Source of the DNA: an uncultured Lachnospiraceae bacterium
Lineage (GTDB): Bacteria > Bacillota > Clostridia > Lachnospirales > Lachnospiraceae
Length of the DNA stretch: 64,000 nucleotides
Direction: 5' to 3'
Assembly: GCA_949878435.1 (NCBI GenBank)
Contig: CATLAK010000016.1
Span: 1 to 64,000 of the forward strand
Under the pieces are notes generated by a model. That model saw only the letters and a list, made by a program, of their open reading frames with translations, ran no database searches and was not told the origin of the DNA. The translations under genes were made by a program, and so were the position numbers. Shown piece after piece: positions 1-9,439 of this stretch. Positions within the stretch are counted from its first letter, which is position 1, and every line of letters begins with the position of its first letter.

Positions 1-248
1 ATTCGTGACGAATCTGTTTAAGATTTACAAGCGGATACTTTACGCTCTTTTATATCTGTTCCAATATAGGAACGGATACAAACGTTGGAGTATACAGATA
101 TTCACTTAATCAGCAGACACTACATAGAAATAATATCATATGATAAGTTAATAGTTGATTCCGAAAAGAGAAATAGGGTGCTATTTGAAAAGTTGGGTGT
201 TTGAAAGATTTATTTGTATTTCAAATTAATTTTGAGTAGGTATATTAT
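1..248. other. AT-rich non-coding leader
   Basis: No open frame with a ribosome site and no convincing hairpin or repeat was seen here. It is AT-rich and leads into the AlbA_2 gene. A GAGTAGG stretch about 8 bases before the ATG at 249 is a weak ribosome site. It may contain the end of an upstream gene that cannot be recognised. Confidence 0.4.
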
Positions 249-1739
249 ATGGAACTTGAAATCAGCATTGAAGATTTATTAAATAAACGTCGTGTAGAAT
301 CTGACAGAATTGGATGGAATCCTGATGACATTTATCATAGTGTATGCGCCTTTGCCAACGATTTTGACAATGTGGGTGGCGGATACATTCTTATTGGCGT
401 GGAGGAAAAGAACGGTGTAGCGGTTCGTCCGGTAAAAGGGATAGACGAACTGGAGATTGATAAGATTCAAAAAGAGATTCTTGGTTATAATAACAGCATT
501 ATCCCAGCATATTTTCCCAAAGTTATCATAGAAGAAGTAGATAAAAAGATGGTCATGGTGCTATGGATAACAACAGGAATCCAGAGACCCTATAAAGTAC
601 CGGAACATGTGACTACAAAGAAAGAGAAAAAACACTATTACTATATCCGTTATGCTTCCAATTCTGTACATGCAAATCCGGAGCAGGAGCGCGAACTGAT
701 CAATATGACCAATTATGCTCCGCTGGATACCAGACCTAATTTTGACGCCACAGAGAATGACATTTCGGTTGCGTTGTTGATAGACCATCTCAATGAAACA
801 AAGAGCAAACTGGCAAAACAGGTAACAGAACGTGGAGTGATGGCTGTTTTAAATGATATGCAGTTATTGGTTGGACCACCGGAACAGCAGTATATTTCTA
901 ATGCGGCATTAATGATGTTTTGCGAACACTTGGATAAATTTTTCCCTTATACGCAGGTAGAAATTGTGCGTTTTCCAGATGGAAGCATCAAAAATCCTAA
1001 CAACTTCAAAGAATTTCCGGTCATTAAAGGTTCAGTGCCGATGATGATTAAACGCACCATGCAGACATTGCAGGATCTGGTAATTGAAGAAATGGTTACA
1101 AAAGTGAATTACCAAATGGAAGCGATACGCAGATTTAATTATCCGTATCAGGCATTGGAAGAAGCAGTTGTGAATGCATTTTATCATAGGGATTATCTTT
1201 CTTATCAGTCAATTATGATTGAGATTGAGCCTGAGTTGATTCGGATCATCAGCTTTCCCGGCATAGACCGTTCTATTCCGCAGAGAGTGATCGAAGAAGG
1301 TGAACGGTTTTCATCCAGATACTATCGCAATAAACGGTTGGGTGAATTTTTGAGAGAACTGGATTTATCTGAAGGAAAATCAACAGGCATTCCTACTATT
1401 CAGGAAGAACTGCGGAATAATGCTTCACCCAAAGCAAGATTCTTTACAGATGATGACAGACGGGCTGTGACGGTAGAAATTCCGATTCATCCGGATTTTT
1501 TGAAGAAAGATGAACCTCAAAATGAGCCCCAAAGTGAACCCCAAAATGAGCCCCAAAATAAAATTGATGAAAAGATTATTGAACTGGTAAAAGAAAATAA
1601 TCACATAAGCCGAAAAGAAATGGCGGAGAAGCTGGGGTGTTCTATGAGTACAATAAAGAGAGCACTTGCAAATTTAAGAGAAGAAGAGAGGCTTATATAT
1701 GAAGGCTCAAGCAGGAAAGGGCATTGGATTATTAAATAA
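249..1739 (+). CDS. AlbA_2/Schlafen-type ATP-binding regulator with HTH
   Basis: A 496-residue protein of the COG2865 type: an N-terminal AlbA_2 (Schlafen AAA_4) domain at about residues 10-140 (GGGYILIGVEE), a middle GHKL-like ATP-binding region with EEAVVNAFYHRDY around residues 307-319, and a C-terminal winged HTH (ISRKEMAEKLGCSMSTIKRAL) at about 451-471. Such proteins are common in accessory and defence regions; their exact role is not established. The odd point is the N terminus: it reads ESDRIGWNP, where relatives as I recall them read ESDRIEFK-x-GWNP, so about four residues including the hallmark EFK appear deleted in frame. The linker at residues 422-437 is a four-residue tandem repeat. 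The family call is firm; the deletion is inferred from remembered relatives. Confidence 0.85.
   Translation: MELEISIEDLLNKRRVESDRIGWNPDDIYHSVCAFANDFDNVGGGYILIGVEEKNGVAVRPVKGIDELEIDKIQKEILGYNNSIIPAYFPKVIIEEVDKKMVMVLWITTGIQRPYKVPEHVTTKKEKKHYYYIRYASNSVHANPEQERELINMTNYAPLDTRPNFDATENDISVALLIDHLNETKSKLAKQVTERGVMAVLNDMQLLVGPPEQQYISNAALMMFCEHLDKFFPYTQVEIVRFPDGSIKNPNNFKEFPVIKGSVPMMIKRTMQTLQDLVIEEMVTKVNYQMEAIRRFNYPYQALEEAVVNAFYHRDYLSYQSIMIEIEPELIRIISFPGIDRSIPQRVIEEGERFSSRYYRNKRLGEFLRELDLSEGKSTGIPTIQEELRNNASPKARFFTDDDRRAVTVEIPIHPDFLKKDEPQNEPQSEPQNEPQNKIDEKIIELVKENNHISRKEMAEKLGCSMSTIKRALANLREEERLIYEGSSRKGHWIIK
1512..1559 (+). repeat. Four 12-bp tandem repeats in the linker
   Basis: Four in-frame 12-bp units encode EPQN, EPQS, EPQN and EPQN between the ATPase-like core and the HTH. 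The units differ by single bases. Such a linker can change length by slippage without a frameshift. Confidence 0.85.
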
Positions 1740-1823
1740 TCTTTCAGCATAAGTTGTCTAAATTTTCTTATATGATTTTAATTTGTTGAAGAGGATTTGA
1801 AAACGAAAAAACATAATACCTAC

Positions 1824-1858
1824 AAAGATACGTAAAATTTGTGTAAATACGTATCTTT
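1824..1858 (+). terminator. AT-rich perfect hairpin
   Basis: An 11-bp perfect stem, AAAGATACGTA pairing with TACGTATCTTT, with a 13-base loop, about 85 bases after the stop at 1739. It is AT-rich and not followed by a clear T run, so it may be a weak terminator or a protein-binding palindrome. Confidence 0.4.
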
Positions 1859-1963
1859 ATGCCTAACAATTTTATCCCATATTCTGTATGCTATATATAA
1901 GTTTTACGATTGGAATTTATAATCTGAGACTTACTAAGGGTAGAACTACCCCGCACCAGAACA

Positions 1964-2128
1964 ATGGGAAAGGAAACCAACGGTGTGGATTTAGAACTGG
2001 AAAGACTGGCAGACCTGTTAGCCTATCTAATTGAAAACTACGGAAACACAGAATCATTGAGAGAGAGAATTACAATAAACCGAAATCACCGGATAGTAAA
2101 CGACCCGGCGTCCGAAGGAGAAGTTTAA
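1964..2128 (+). CDS. Small ORF, possible gene remnant
   Basis: A 54-residue frame beginning MGKETNGVDLELERLADLL and ending in an acidic tail. The first half looks like a real amphipathic helix. There is no good ribosome site (the bases before the ATG read CCAGAACA). The family is not recognised. It lies in the 434-base gap between the AlbA_2 gene and the aminoglycoside kinase, and may be the fossil of a mobile-element gene. Apart from this and the hairpin at 1824, nothing else was seen in the gap. Confidence 0.3.
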   Translation: MGKETNGVDLELERLADLLAYLIENYGNTESLRERITINRNHRIVNDPASEGEV

Positions 2129-2173
2129 GGCGACAGAAGATGCGTTGAGGCATTTTAATATGGTGAACGAGCT

Positions 2174-2989
2174 ATGAACAGAATGGGAGTTTTTGCAGAT
2201 ATGAATATACCTGACAATATCAAAAAACTGATAGAAGGAAAGCCTTATACATCTGATGATATTGGAATGTCCGGGTCAAAAATAATGGTCTTTGATGACA
2301 GTGTGTTAAAGATAGTGAATTGCCAGGGGGAAAATGAAGATGGTGTAATTCAGATGATGCGTTGGCTTGATGGAAAGATATCGGTTCCCAAAGTTATCGC
2401 TTACGAAAAGGATGACGAATACCAATACCTGCTCATGAGTAAGATGCCCGGGAAAATGTCTTGTGATAAATATTACCTGGAGCATCCAAAAGAATTGCTT
2501 GCCCTGCTTGCAGAAGCGTTAAAAATGTTTTGGAATGTGGATATTTCTGATTGCCCGCGAAACAGAGATATTGATACTGAATTGAAAGAAGCAAAATACC
2601 GTGTTGATAATAATCTGGTGGATTTGGATAATGTGGAACCCACAACATTCGGTGAGGGCGGTTTTGAGAATCCGAGGGCACTGCTTAAGTGGTTAGAAAG
2701 TAACAGACCGAATTACGAACCGGTGTTGTCGCATGGCGATTTCTGCCTGCCGAACATTTTCATAGAGGATGGCAAGATAAGCGGTTTTATTGATCTGGGG
2801 GATACAGGTATCGGTGATAAATGGAGAGATATTGCTTTGTGTTACCGGAGCCTAAAGCATAACTTTGATGGAACCTTTGGTGGGAAAGTCTATGCGGATT
2901 TTAACCCGGATATGTTGTTTGAAGCTCTTGGCATAGAAGCAGACTGGGAGAAACTAAAGTTTTATATATTGTTGGACGAGTTATTTTGA
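2174..2989 (+). CDS. APH(3')-type aminoglycoside phosphotransferase
   Basis: A 271-residue kinase predicted to phosphorylate the 3'-hydroxyl of kanamycin/neomycin-type aminoglycosides using ATP. Seen: the Brenner motif HGDFCLPNIF at about residues 187-196 (catalytic Asp), the Mg-binding IDLGDTGIGDKWRDIAL at about 206-222, and the C-terminal YILLDELF typical of APH(3') enzymes. The length matches the family (about 264 residues). A second ATG at 2201 (MNIPDNIKK) has a GGGAG 11 bases upstream and fits the family start better than the ATG at 2174, which has no clear ribosome site. No mobile element flanks it. Subclass and actual resistance cannot be read by eye. Confidence 0.85.
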   Translation: MNRMGVFADMNIPDNIKKLIEGKPYTSDDIGMSGSKIMVFDDSVLKIVNCQGENEDGVIQMMRWLDGKISVPKVIAYEKDDEYQYLLMSKMPGKMSCDKYYLEHPKELLALLAEALKMFWNVDISDCPRNRDIDTELKEAKYRVDNNLVDLDNVEPTTFGEGGFENPRALLKWLESNRPNYEPVLSHGDFCLPNIFIEDGKISGFIDLGDTGIGDKWRDIALCYRSLKHNFDGTFGGKVYADFNPDMLFEALGIEADWEKLKFYILLDELF

Positions 2990-3055
2990 ATGGTTTGCCG
3001 TGCTTTGGAGAGATAGGAAGCTGGCGCAAGATTCGGCTTAGGGGGAAGAAAGACA

Positions 3056-5446
3056 ATGTATATGGCAAAAGATTTATATCAGAATACCAAAGAAAATGAA
3101 AAGATAGATTCCAAAGAAAGAAGACAGCAGAGCAAAAAAAGAGTAAGCCACATCATCGGTATAGCCGCACTTAGCCTGTTGCTTTCCGCCTGCGGTGTAT
3201 CATCAGGAAGAGCGGAAGGGCGGCAAAGCGACGAAACAAAGGAAGAACCGCAAGAGTGGCAGGAGGAGCATGACAGCTGCGAGATGCAGGAACTTAGCAG
3301 ATATCTGTATGAACATATTTCCCCAAGCCCCTATGCCAGTGCAGAAATTGCGATAAAGGATTACGAGGGGGAAATGTTGGAAACAGAGTGGGATGAGCCG
3401 TCAGCGTTTCGATTTGCGGGAGAAGCGGATGTGACGTGGCGGTTTTACAATTCTCTTGCAGAAATGGAGACAGCGTTAAACGAGGCAGCCATGCAGGAAA
3501 TTGATGGGAACGAGCTTTGTTTTCTGTACTATACCTTTCCCATGACGGAGAATGACTATGCTCTCGATTTATACAACATTCTGAAAAAGAAATTCGATAC
3601 GAAAGAGCATCCTTTGACAGCGTGGAGTGCAGATAGCGGGAAGATGTTTTACTTTATGCAGGAAACGCTAGAGGATGTGGACGGCTATGAGCTTTCCTGT
3701 CTGGACAGGCGGAGTTCGAAAGTCAATCTTTATGTGAAGGATCGGACGGCGTACGGGCTTACTTTGATAAACGCGCCATTGGAAGGTGATGATGAAACAT
3801 TGGGATATGTGTTCTATGATGTTTTTCAGCATTACGGCGTTTTGTGGAGCGGCTGGGGGTTGGACGAGGAAAGACTATACTGGATCGACCATGATGAGCG
3901 GCTGACCGAGCTGGAGAACCCGAAGAGAAGCTTTCTGGAAGTCCGTGGAATTGATGAGAATTGGGAATCCGCTGGGGACAAAGGGATTATGCGGTATTTT
4001 GGTCTGCTTGCGGAAGCTGATTATGAGTTGCCGCTTACGGAGGACGGCAGGATGCTTTCCCTCCACTTTTCACTTGCTCAGGATGGCGAGGAAGAAGAAG
4101 CTTCTTTTTCCGATTATATGTATGATTTAAGAAAAGAATCCATTATTTCCGCTGATAGATCTCTGGCGGAAAGCGAAGATGAGATTTTTGAGGATGAAAC
4201 TTCTGCGGAGAAAGAAGATACGGAACTTCGCTACTATCTCTTGAATGGTTTTTGCATGGATGAGTCCTACGATATGACAGTGACGGATATGGAGACCGGC
4301 GAAGTGCTGCAGGAGGGCAGGGTATCCTTGAGCATTGAGCTGCCGGATACAATCACTTATCCGGACTTAAATGGCGACGGCTACGCGGATATGCGGATTG
4401 GCGCGCCGGTTCATGGGAGCGGCGCAAAAGCGGAGGAGGAAGATTATACACCGCCCTCTTATCTGCTCTGGGATCCGCAGACGGAGCAGTTTGTGCCCAA
4501 AACCGAAAAAGAGGTGGAAAATAGCAGACAGGCGGTGGCAAACGGTTTAACGGAGGGAGAACAGGAGGAAAAGAGCGAGCGGGAAAGGAGAGATCCTTTT
4601 GCGCCAGTTCATGAACTGCAGGAGTGGGCTGAGTCGGAGGAGTATATCAAACTCACAGGCGAGAATATGCAGGAATACAAAGTGCAGGAAGGAGACAGCC
4701 TCTGGCGTATCAGTGAACGTTTTTACGGGAGCGGATATAAGTGGACGGCAATCGTAAGGAGCGGGGATGCGCCCAAGAATCCGAATAATTTACTGGTAGG
4801 GGAGACAGTATTTATGCCGGAAGTTTTTTATATCCACAAAGACCCGTATTCCAGGGGAGGTCTGTGCTCTGAGGGGAGTTTCCAAATTGAACAGCCGGCT
4901 GGGTTTGCTTATTACTTTTTGAATGGCGATGTGACTTATATGCCTTGGGAGGAAGAGAACCAGATTCACAGCCTGCCAGTAACGAATCCTGTGGGGATAA
5001 ATCCATTCCATGAACCGGAGGCTTGGGAAGCGTTTCAGGCGGAGGTGATACGGTGCAGCGAAGAACTTTGTCCGGGAAGAGTGTCGAACCTTACCTTTGA
5101 AAAAAGTCATATGGAGGATGGATGCGACCTGTATGGGTACTCCTTTGAATATGATACGGGGGAAGAAATTCTGGAATATGTGGATTTCTTTAAGTTTGGC
5201 AAAGACAATATGGCGGAAGTAATCGGCGTGCGTAAGCAGGAGCCGAACACTGTGCTGGTGAATACCGTCCGCTATATAGCGGCAAGTTTCACCGATTACG
5301 GCGGCAAGCCGGGTATGGGATGGGGCGATGGCGTGATTCCTAATGTAGGTGCGGATAAATGGGAGTATCCTTATCTTCATAATTTGTTTGAAGCGGCGAG
5401 GGAGCAGTTTGGGGCAGTTACCTATGCGAAGGAATTTGACACCTAA
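3056..5446 (+). CDS. LysM-domain lipoprotein
   Basis: A 796-residue secreted lipoprotein. After a basic N terminus of about 35 residues comes a signal peptide ending in the lipobox LLSAC (residues 43-47), so the mature protein should be lipidated on Cys47. The next 450 residues are acidic and unrecognised. Around residues 440-450 a DLNGDGYADMRIGAP segment resembles an EF-hand/FG-GAP-like calcium loop. A LysM domain follows at about 539-590 (YKVQEGDSLWRISERFYG), expected to bind peptidoglycan. The last 200 residues match nothing I know. GGGGGAAGAAAGACA precedes the ATG. It is probably a cell-wall-associated surface protein; its function is unknown. Confidence 0.75.
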   Translation: MYMAKDLYQNTKENEKIDSKERRQQSKKRVSHIIGIAALSLLLSACGVSSGRAEGRQSDETKEEPQEWQEEHDSCEMQELSRYLYEHISPSPYASAEIAIKDYEGEMLETEWDEPSAFRFAGEADVTWRFYNSLAEMETALNEAAMQEIDGNELCFLYYTFPMTENDYALDLYNILKKKFDTKEHPLTAWSADSGKMFYFMQETLEDVDGYELSCLDRRSSKVNLYVKDRTAYGLTLINAPLEGDDETLGYVFYDVFQHYGVLWSGWGLDEERLYWIDHDERLTELENPKRSFLEVRGIDENWESAGDKGIMRYFGLLAEADYELPLTEDGRMLSLHFSLAQDGEEEEASFSDYMYDLRKESIISADRSLAESEDEIFEDETSAEKEDTELRYYLLNGFCMDESYDMTVTDMETGEVLQEGRVSLSIELPDTITYPDLNGDGYADMRIGAPVHGSGAKAEEEDYTPPSYLLWDPQTEQFVPKTEKEVENSRQAVANGLTEGEQEEKSERERRDPFAPVHELQEWAESEEYIKLTGENMQEYKVQEGDSLWRISERFYGSGYKWTAIVRSGDAPKNPNNLLVGETVFMPEVFYIHKDPYSRGGLCSEGSFQIEQPAGFAYYFLNGDVTYMPWEEENQIHSLPVTNPVGINPFHEPEAWEAFQAEVIRCSEELCPGRVSNLTFEKSHMEDGCDLYGYSFEYDTGEEILEYVDFFKFGKDNMAEVIGVRKQEPNTVLVNTVRYIAASFTDYGGKPGMGWGDGVIPNVGADKWEYPYLHNLFEAAREQFGAVTYAKEFDT

Positions 5447-5512
5447 TTTCTATCCGAAAATATAAAATTATGATACAATTTCAGTAAAAGGTCATGGAGC
5501 GTGCGGCATTAA

Positions 5513-8500
5513 ATGATAACGGCAGATAATCTAAAGAAGGTTTTAGAAGAACTACATTACGTAAAAAGCAAAAAGAAAGAAATTTATGTGAAAGAGTTTC
5601 CGAATTTTGACTGTATAATCAAGGTGGATTTTGGGAATAAGAAAATTACTTATCCAGAGAACAAAGGAATGGTCATTCACAGGAAAACCACATGCAATTT
5701 TTCTGAGAATGAAAATTTTGTTGTACTGGAGTGTATCACCAGCCTGTTGGACAAAGGGTATAAGCCGGAGCATATCGAACTGGAAAAGCCTATGCCTGGA
5801 GGGCATGATGATACAGGCGGATATTGTGATGTTCTTGTGAAGGATAATCAGAAGAAAACGTTTTTGCTCATTGAGTGTAAGAAAGAAGATGAGTTTGATA
5901 AATATTGGAAAAAGACTATGGCTGACGGCGGTCAGTTGTTTCGATATTTCAATTCCTATCGGCAGGCGCAGGCTCTGTGCATGTACACGTCAGATCTTTC
6001 AGATGATGGAAAAATAAAACGCTCGACCAATATCATATCGATGCTTGACAATGAGGATTACTTATTGACGGATGCAGCCTTAAAAAGCTTTAAGCAGGTG
6101 CAGGCAGACAATGGCGATAAGGAAGATTATTTTAGAGTCTGGAAAGAAACTTATGGGCAGGATTTTGCCACAAGAGGCATATTTGAAGAAGATATAAATG
6201 CATATACAATCGGTAAGTTGAAATATGGAGTTGGCGATTTAGATGAGGTGGACAATGATGCGATTCAAAAAAAGTACCATGAATTTGCTACCATATTAAG
6301 ACAGCATAATGTGGGAAGCCACGAAAATGCATTTGATAAGTTAGTAAATCTTTTTTTGGCAAAAATCGTGGACGAGACCCTTAATCCGAAGGAATTGCAG
6401 TTTCGTTGGAAGGGGGCTGCGTATGACGATTATTACAGCCTGCAGGACCGGCTCCAGAAGTTATATAAAGAAGGAATGGAGAAATTTTTGGGGGAAGAGG
6501 TTACTTATATCGACCAGAAAGAAATAAGCGACGCGTTTTACCTGTTTAAAGAAGACCCTGATGCCACTAGAAATAAAGTGCTTGAATATTTCAGACAGCT
6601 TAAGTTCTATACGAACAGCGACTTTGCATTCTTGGACGTACATAATGAGGATCTTTTTTACCAAAATGCGGTGATACTGAAAAAGATTGTAAAGATGTTG
6701 GAAGATATAAAACTGAAAACAAGAGAGCAGAATCAGTTTCTTGGAGATTTGTTTGAGGGTTTTTTGGATGATGGAGTAAAGCAGAGCGAGGGGCAATTTT
6801 TTACGCCGCTGCCAATCGTTAAGTTTTTGGTGTCTTCCCTTCCACTGGAGCAGATTATCAGAGACCATGAGGAAGTGCCGCTGGCGATTGATTATGCCTG
6901 CGGAGCTGGGCATTTTTTGACCGAATATGCTTCCTGCATCAAAAGGTATGTTGAGAAATATAAGGCTATTCCTGTGTCGGAATATTATAAGGGAATCTAC
7001 GGGATAGAAAAGGAGTACCGCCTCTCAAAAGTTTCAAAGGTATCTGCATTTATGTATGGACAGGATGACATTCAGATTATATATGGGGACGCGCTGGCAG
7101 AAAATGCAAAAGTTGCAGATCAGAAGTTTTCTGTGCTGATATCAAATCCTCCCTATAGCGTAAAGGGATTTTTAGAAACGCTGACGGATGAGGAGCGAAG
7201 CCAGTATACGCTTATGAATGCTGTCTCGGATATTTCTAAAAACAACAGTATAGAAACTTTTTTTGTTGAGAGGGCAAAGCAGCTGCTTTTGGGAGGAGGA
7301 GTTGCTGCAATCGTATTGCCAAGCAGCGTTCTTTCTAATGGGAACATATATACATCCTGCCGGGAAATACTGCTGAAGTATTTTGATTTGATTGCGATTG
7401 CGGAACTTGGAAGCGGTACTTTTGGTAAGACAGGGACAAATACGGCAACCTTTTTTTTGAGGAGGAAAGGCGCTAATCCTGACTTGGCGGAGCATTTTGA
7501 AAACAGGGTAAATGCATGGTTTGACGGTGACACCACGAAGGATGTTGTCTTTGAGGATGGGGACAATATTGAACAGTATTGCGGACATTGCGGAATAGAC
7601 GCGGCGGAGTACCGTCAATGGATAAACGGCGGGAAATTTCCCCAAGCTGAAATCTTTTTTGCTTATGTAAAGAAAGCCAAAACTTCTGTGCGGTACAAGA
7701 ACATACAAAAAAAGAAGGTGACAAAGAAATATTCGGAAGAAGATAAAGCAAATGAATTAGAAACATATCTGCAAGGCTTTATAAAAGGAATTGAAAAGGA
7801 AAAATTGTATTATTACCTGCTTGCCCGGCATCAATCATGTCAGGTAGTTATTCTGAAAAGTCCGTCCGATCATAAGGAGGACAAAAACAGAAAGTTGATG
7901 AAGGAATTTCTGGGATATGAATGGAGCGGTGCGAAGGGCAGCGAAGGAATTAAATATCTGGGCGTGAGTGTGTCAAAAGAGAATGAGGATGACGTCATTG
8001 TAAATAATAAGGGAATTAAAAGCATTAAGACTCCGTTATTTGATCCCAATGATTATGACAATGACCGGAAATTGAATACCATTATCAGAAACAACTTTGA
8101 AAATGGTTATGCGGACATTCCGAATGAACTGAAAGCCTATGCGGATACCTATGATTTAGTCGATATGCTGGATTTTTCCAGAGTGGATTTTGATAAGGCG
8201 ATACGGACAAGCGGAATCAGCAAAGAGAAGTTTATGTTAAAGAGTAAATACAGTGTGAAAACCTTAGACAAGCTGGCAGCAATTTCAAGAGGAGCATCGC
8301 CCCGTCCCATCGAAGTTTATCTGACAGAAGACAAGAAGGGCATTCCCTGGATTAAGATTGGGGATGCAGCCGCTGGAGAGAAATATATTACCAAAACGGC
8401 GCAAAGAATTACCAAAGAGGGTGCGCAAAAGTCAAAGAGTGTCTTTCCAGGGGATTTTATTCTTTCCAACTCCATGAGTGTGGGAAGACCGTATATTTTA

Positions 8501-9358
8501 AAAATAAAAGGATGCATACATGACGGATGGCTTCTTTTATCTCATATATCTGATGATGTGAATAAAGAATATTTATATTATGTATTGTCATCAGAGGTGA
8601 TTCAAAGTCAATTAAGAGATCATGCGCGTGGAGGCGTGGTGAAAAATCTGAATATAGCAAGAGTTTCGACGATTCAGATTCCAGTTCCGCCTATGAATGT
8701 TCAGGATCAAATTGTATCGGAATGCAGAAAAGTGGAGGGAGAGTCCCGCAGAGCATTTACACACAATAAAAAAATAAAGCAACAGATGGAAGAACAGATG
8801 AAAAATCTTTCGGCAGAGCGGAAAGCGCTGTCAGAAATTGCCCCCTATATAACCGTAAGAATCGGATTTGATGAAATCAACATATCCTCTTATGTAACCA
8901 CCGACAATATGCTTCCTGATTTTGAGGGCTGCAAGGAGTTTGAAGGAAGTACAAGTGCGGATAAGGTGATTGAATATAGAGAGGGCGATATTTTGGTTTC
9001 CAATATCCGCCCCTACTTGAGAAAAATTTGGATAGCCGATAAAAGCGGCGGTTGTTCGCCAGACGTGTTGGTGTTTCGAGTGAAGGATAAGGAGAAAGTA
9101 CTTCCGGAATTTGTTTACTATTCCATGAGAAGAGATGCCTTTTTTGACTGGGCGATGTCCGATGTTAAGGGCATGAAAATGCCTCGGGGAAAGAAGGAGA
9201 CGATTTCAGCATATCAGATTGCCATCCCTTCTATTGAAGAGCAAACGGATATAGTAAAAAAGATGCGTAAGCTGAAAAAACAAATGGAGAAAAATAATGA
9301 AATAATAAAAGATTGCGAAGAAAAGAGGGAGGAAATCGTACAAGGCAATATCAAATAG
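5513..9358 (+). CDS. Fused restriction-methylation-specificity enzyme
   Basis: A 1281-residue single chain that seems to hold all three activities of a restriction-modification system. An HsdR_N-like nuclease region lies at about residues 90-200, with a GGYCDVLVKD...LLIECKKE pattern matching the PD-(D/E)xK fold. An N6-adenine methylase spans about 410-640: FFTPLPIVKFL, the SAM motif DYACGAGHF and the catalytic NPPY. Two type I S-like target recognition domains follow, at about 910-1080 and 1105-1260, each with a coiled-coil tail (IPVPPMNVQDQIV; IAIPSIEEQTDIV). Two recognition domains in one chain suggest a type IIG/IIB-like enzyme with a bipartite site. A candidate -10 (TATGATACAAT) lies near 5470. 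The target sequence cannot be inferred. Confidence 0.85.
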   Translation: MITADNLKKVLEELHYVKSKKKEIYVKEFPNFDCIIKVDFGNKKITYPENKGMVIHRKTTCNFSENENFVVLECITSLLDKGYKPEHIELEKPMPGGHDDTGGYCDVLVKDNQKKTFLLIECKKEDEFDKYWKKTMADGGQLFRYFNSYRQAQALCMYTSDLSDDGKIKRSTNIISMLDNEDYLLTDAALKSFKQVQADNGDKEDYFRVWKETYGQDFATRGIFEEDINAYTIGKLKYGVGDLDEVDNDAIQKKYHEFATILRQHNVGSHENAFDKLVNLFLAKIVDETLNPKELQFRWKGAAYDDYYSLQDRLQKLYKEGMEKFLGEEVTYIDQKEISDAFYLFKEDPDATRNKVLEYFRQLKFYTNSDFAFLDVHNEDLFYQNAVILKKIVKMLEDIKLKTREQNQFLGDLFEGFLDDGVKQSEGQFFTPLPIVKFLVSSLPLEQIIRDHEEVPLAIDYACGAGHFLTEYASCIKRYVEKYKAIPVSEYYKGIYGIEKEYRLSKVSKVSAFMYGQDDIQIIYGDALAENAKVADQKFSVLISNPPYSVKGFLETLTDEERSQYTLMNAVSDISKNNSIETFFVERAKQLLLGGGVAAIVLPSSVLSNGNIYTSCREILLKYFDLIAIAELGSGTFGKTGTNTATFFLRRKGANPDLAEHFENRVNAWFDGDTTKDVVFEDGDNIEQYCGHCGIDAAEYRQWINGGKFPQAEIFFAYVKKAKTSVRYKNIQKKKVTKKYSEEDKANELETYLQGFIKGIEKEKLYYYLLARHQSCQVVILKSPSDHKEDKNRKLMKEFLGYEWSGAKGSEGIKYLGVSVSKENEDDVIVNNKGIKSIKTPLFDPNDYDNDRKLNTIIRNNFENGYADIPNELKAYADTYDLVDMLDFSRVDFDKAIRTSGISKEKFMLKSKYSVKTLDKLAAISRGASPRPIEVYLTEDKKGIPWIKIGDAAAGEKYITKTAQRITKEGAQKSKSVFPGDFILSNSMSVGRPYILKIKGCIHDGWLLLSHISDDVNKEYLYYVLSSEVIQSQLRDHARGGVVKNLNIARVSTIQIPVPPMNVQDQIVSECRKVEGESRRAFTHNKKIKQQMEEQMKNLSAERKALSEIAPYITVRIGFDEINISSYVTTDNMLPDFEGCKEFEGSTSADKVIEYREGDILVSNIRPYLRKIWIADKSGGCSPDVLVFRVKDKEKVLPEFVYYSMRRDAFFDWAMSDVKGMKMPRGKKETISAYQIAIPSIEEQTDIVKKMRKLKKQMEKNNEIIKDCEEKREEIVQGNIK

Positions 9359-9439
9359 CAAAGAAAATGAGGGGTTTTTAATGCCGTAGTCTTAAATGAT
9401 AGGAGGATATTAGATATTAAAAGAAGAAAAGGGGAAGAC

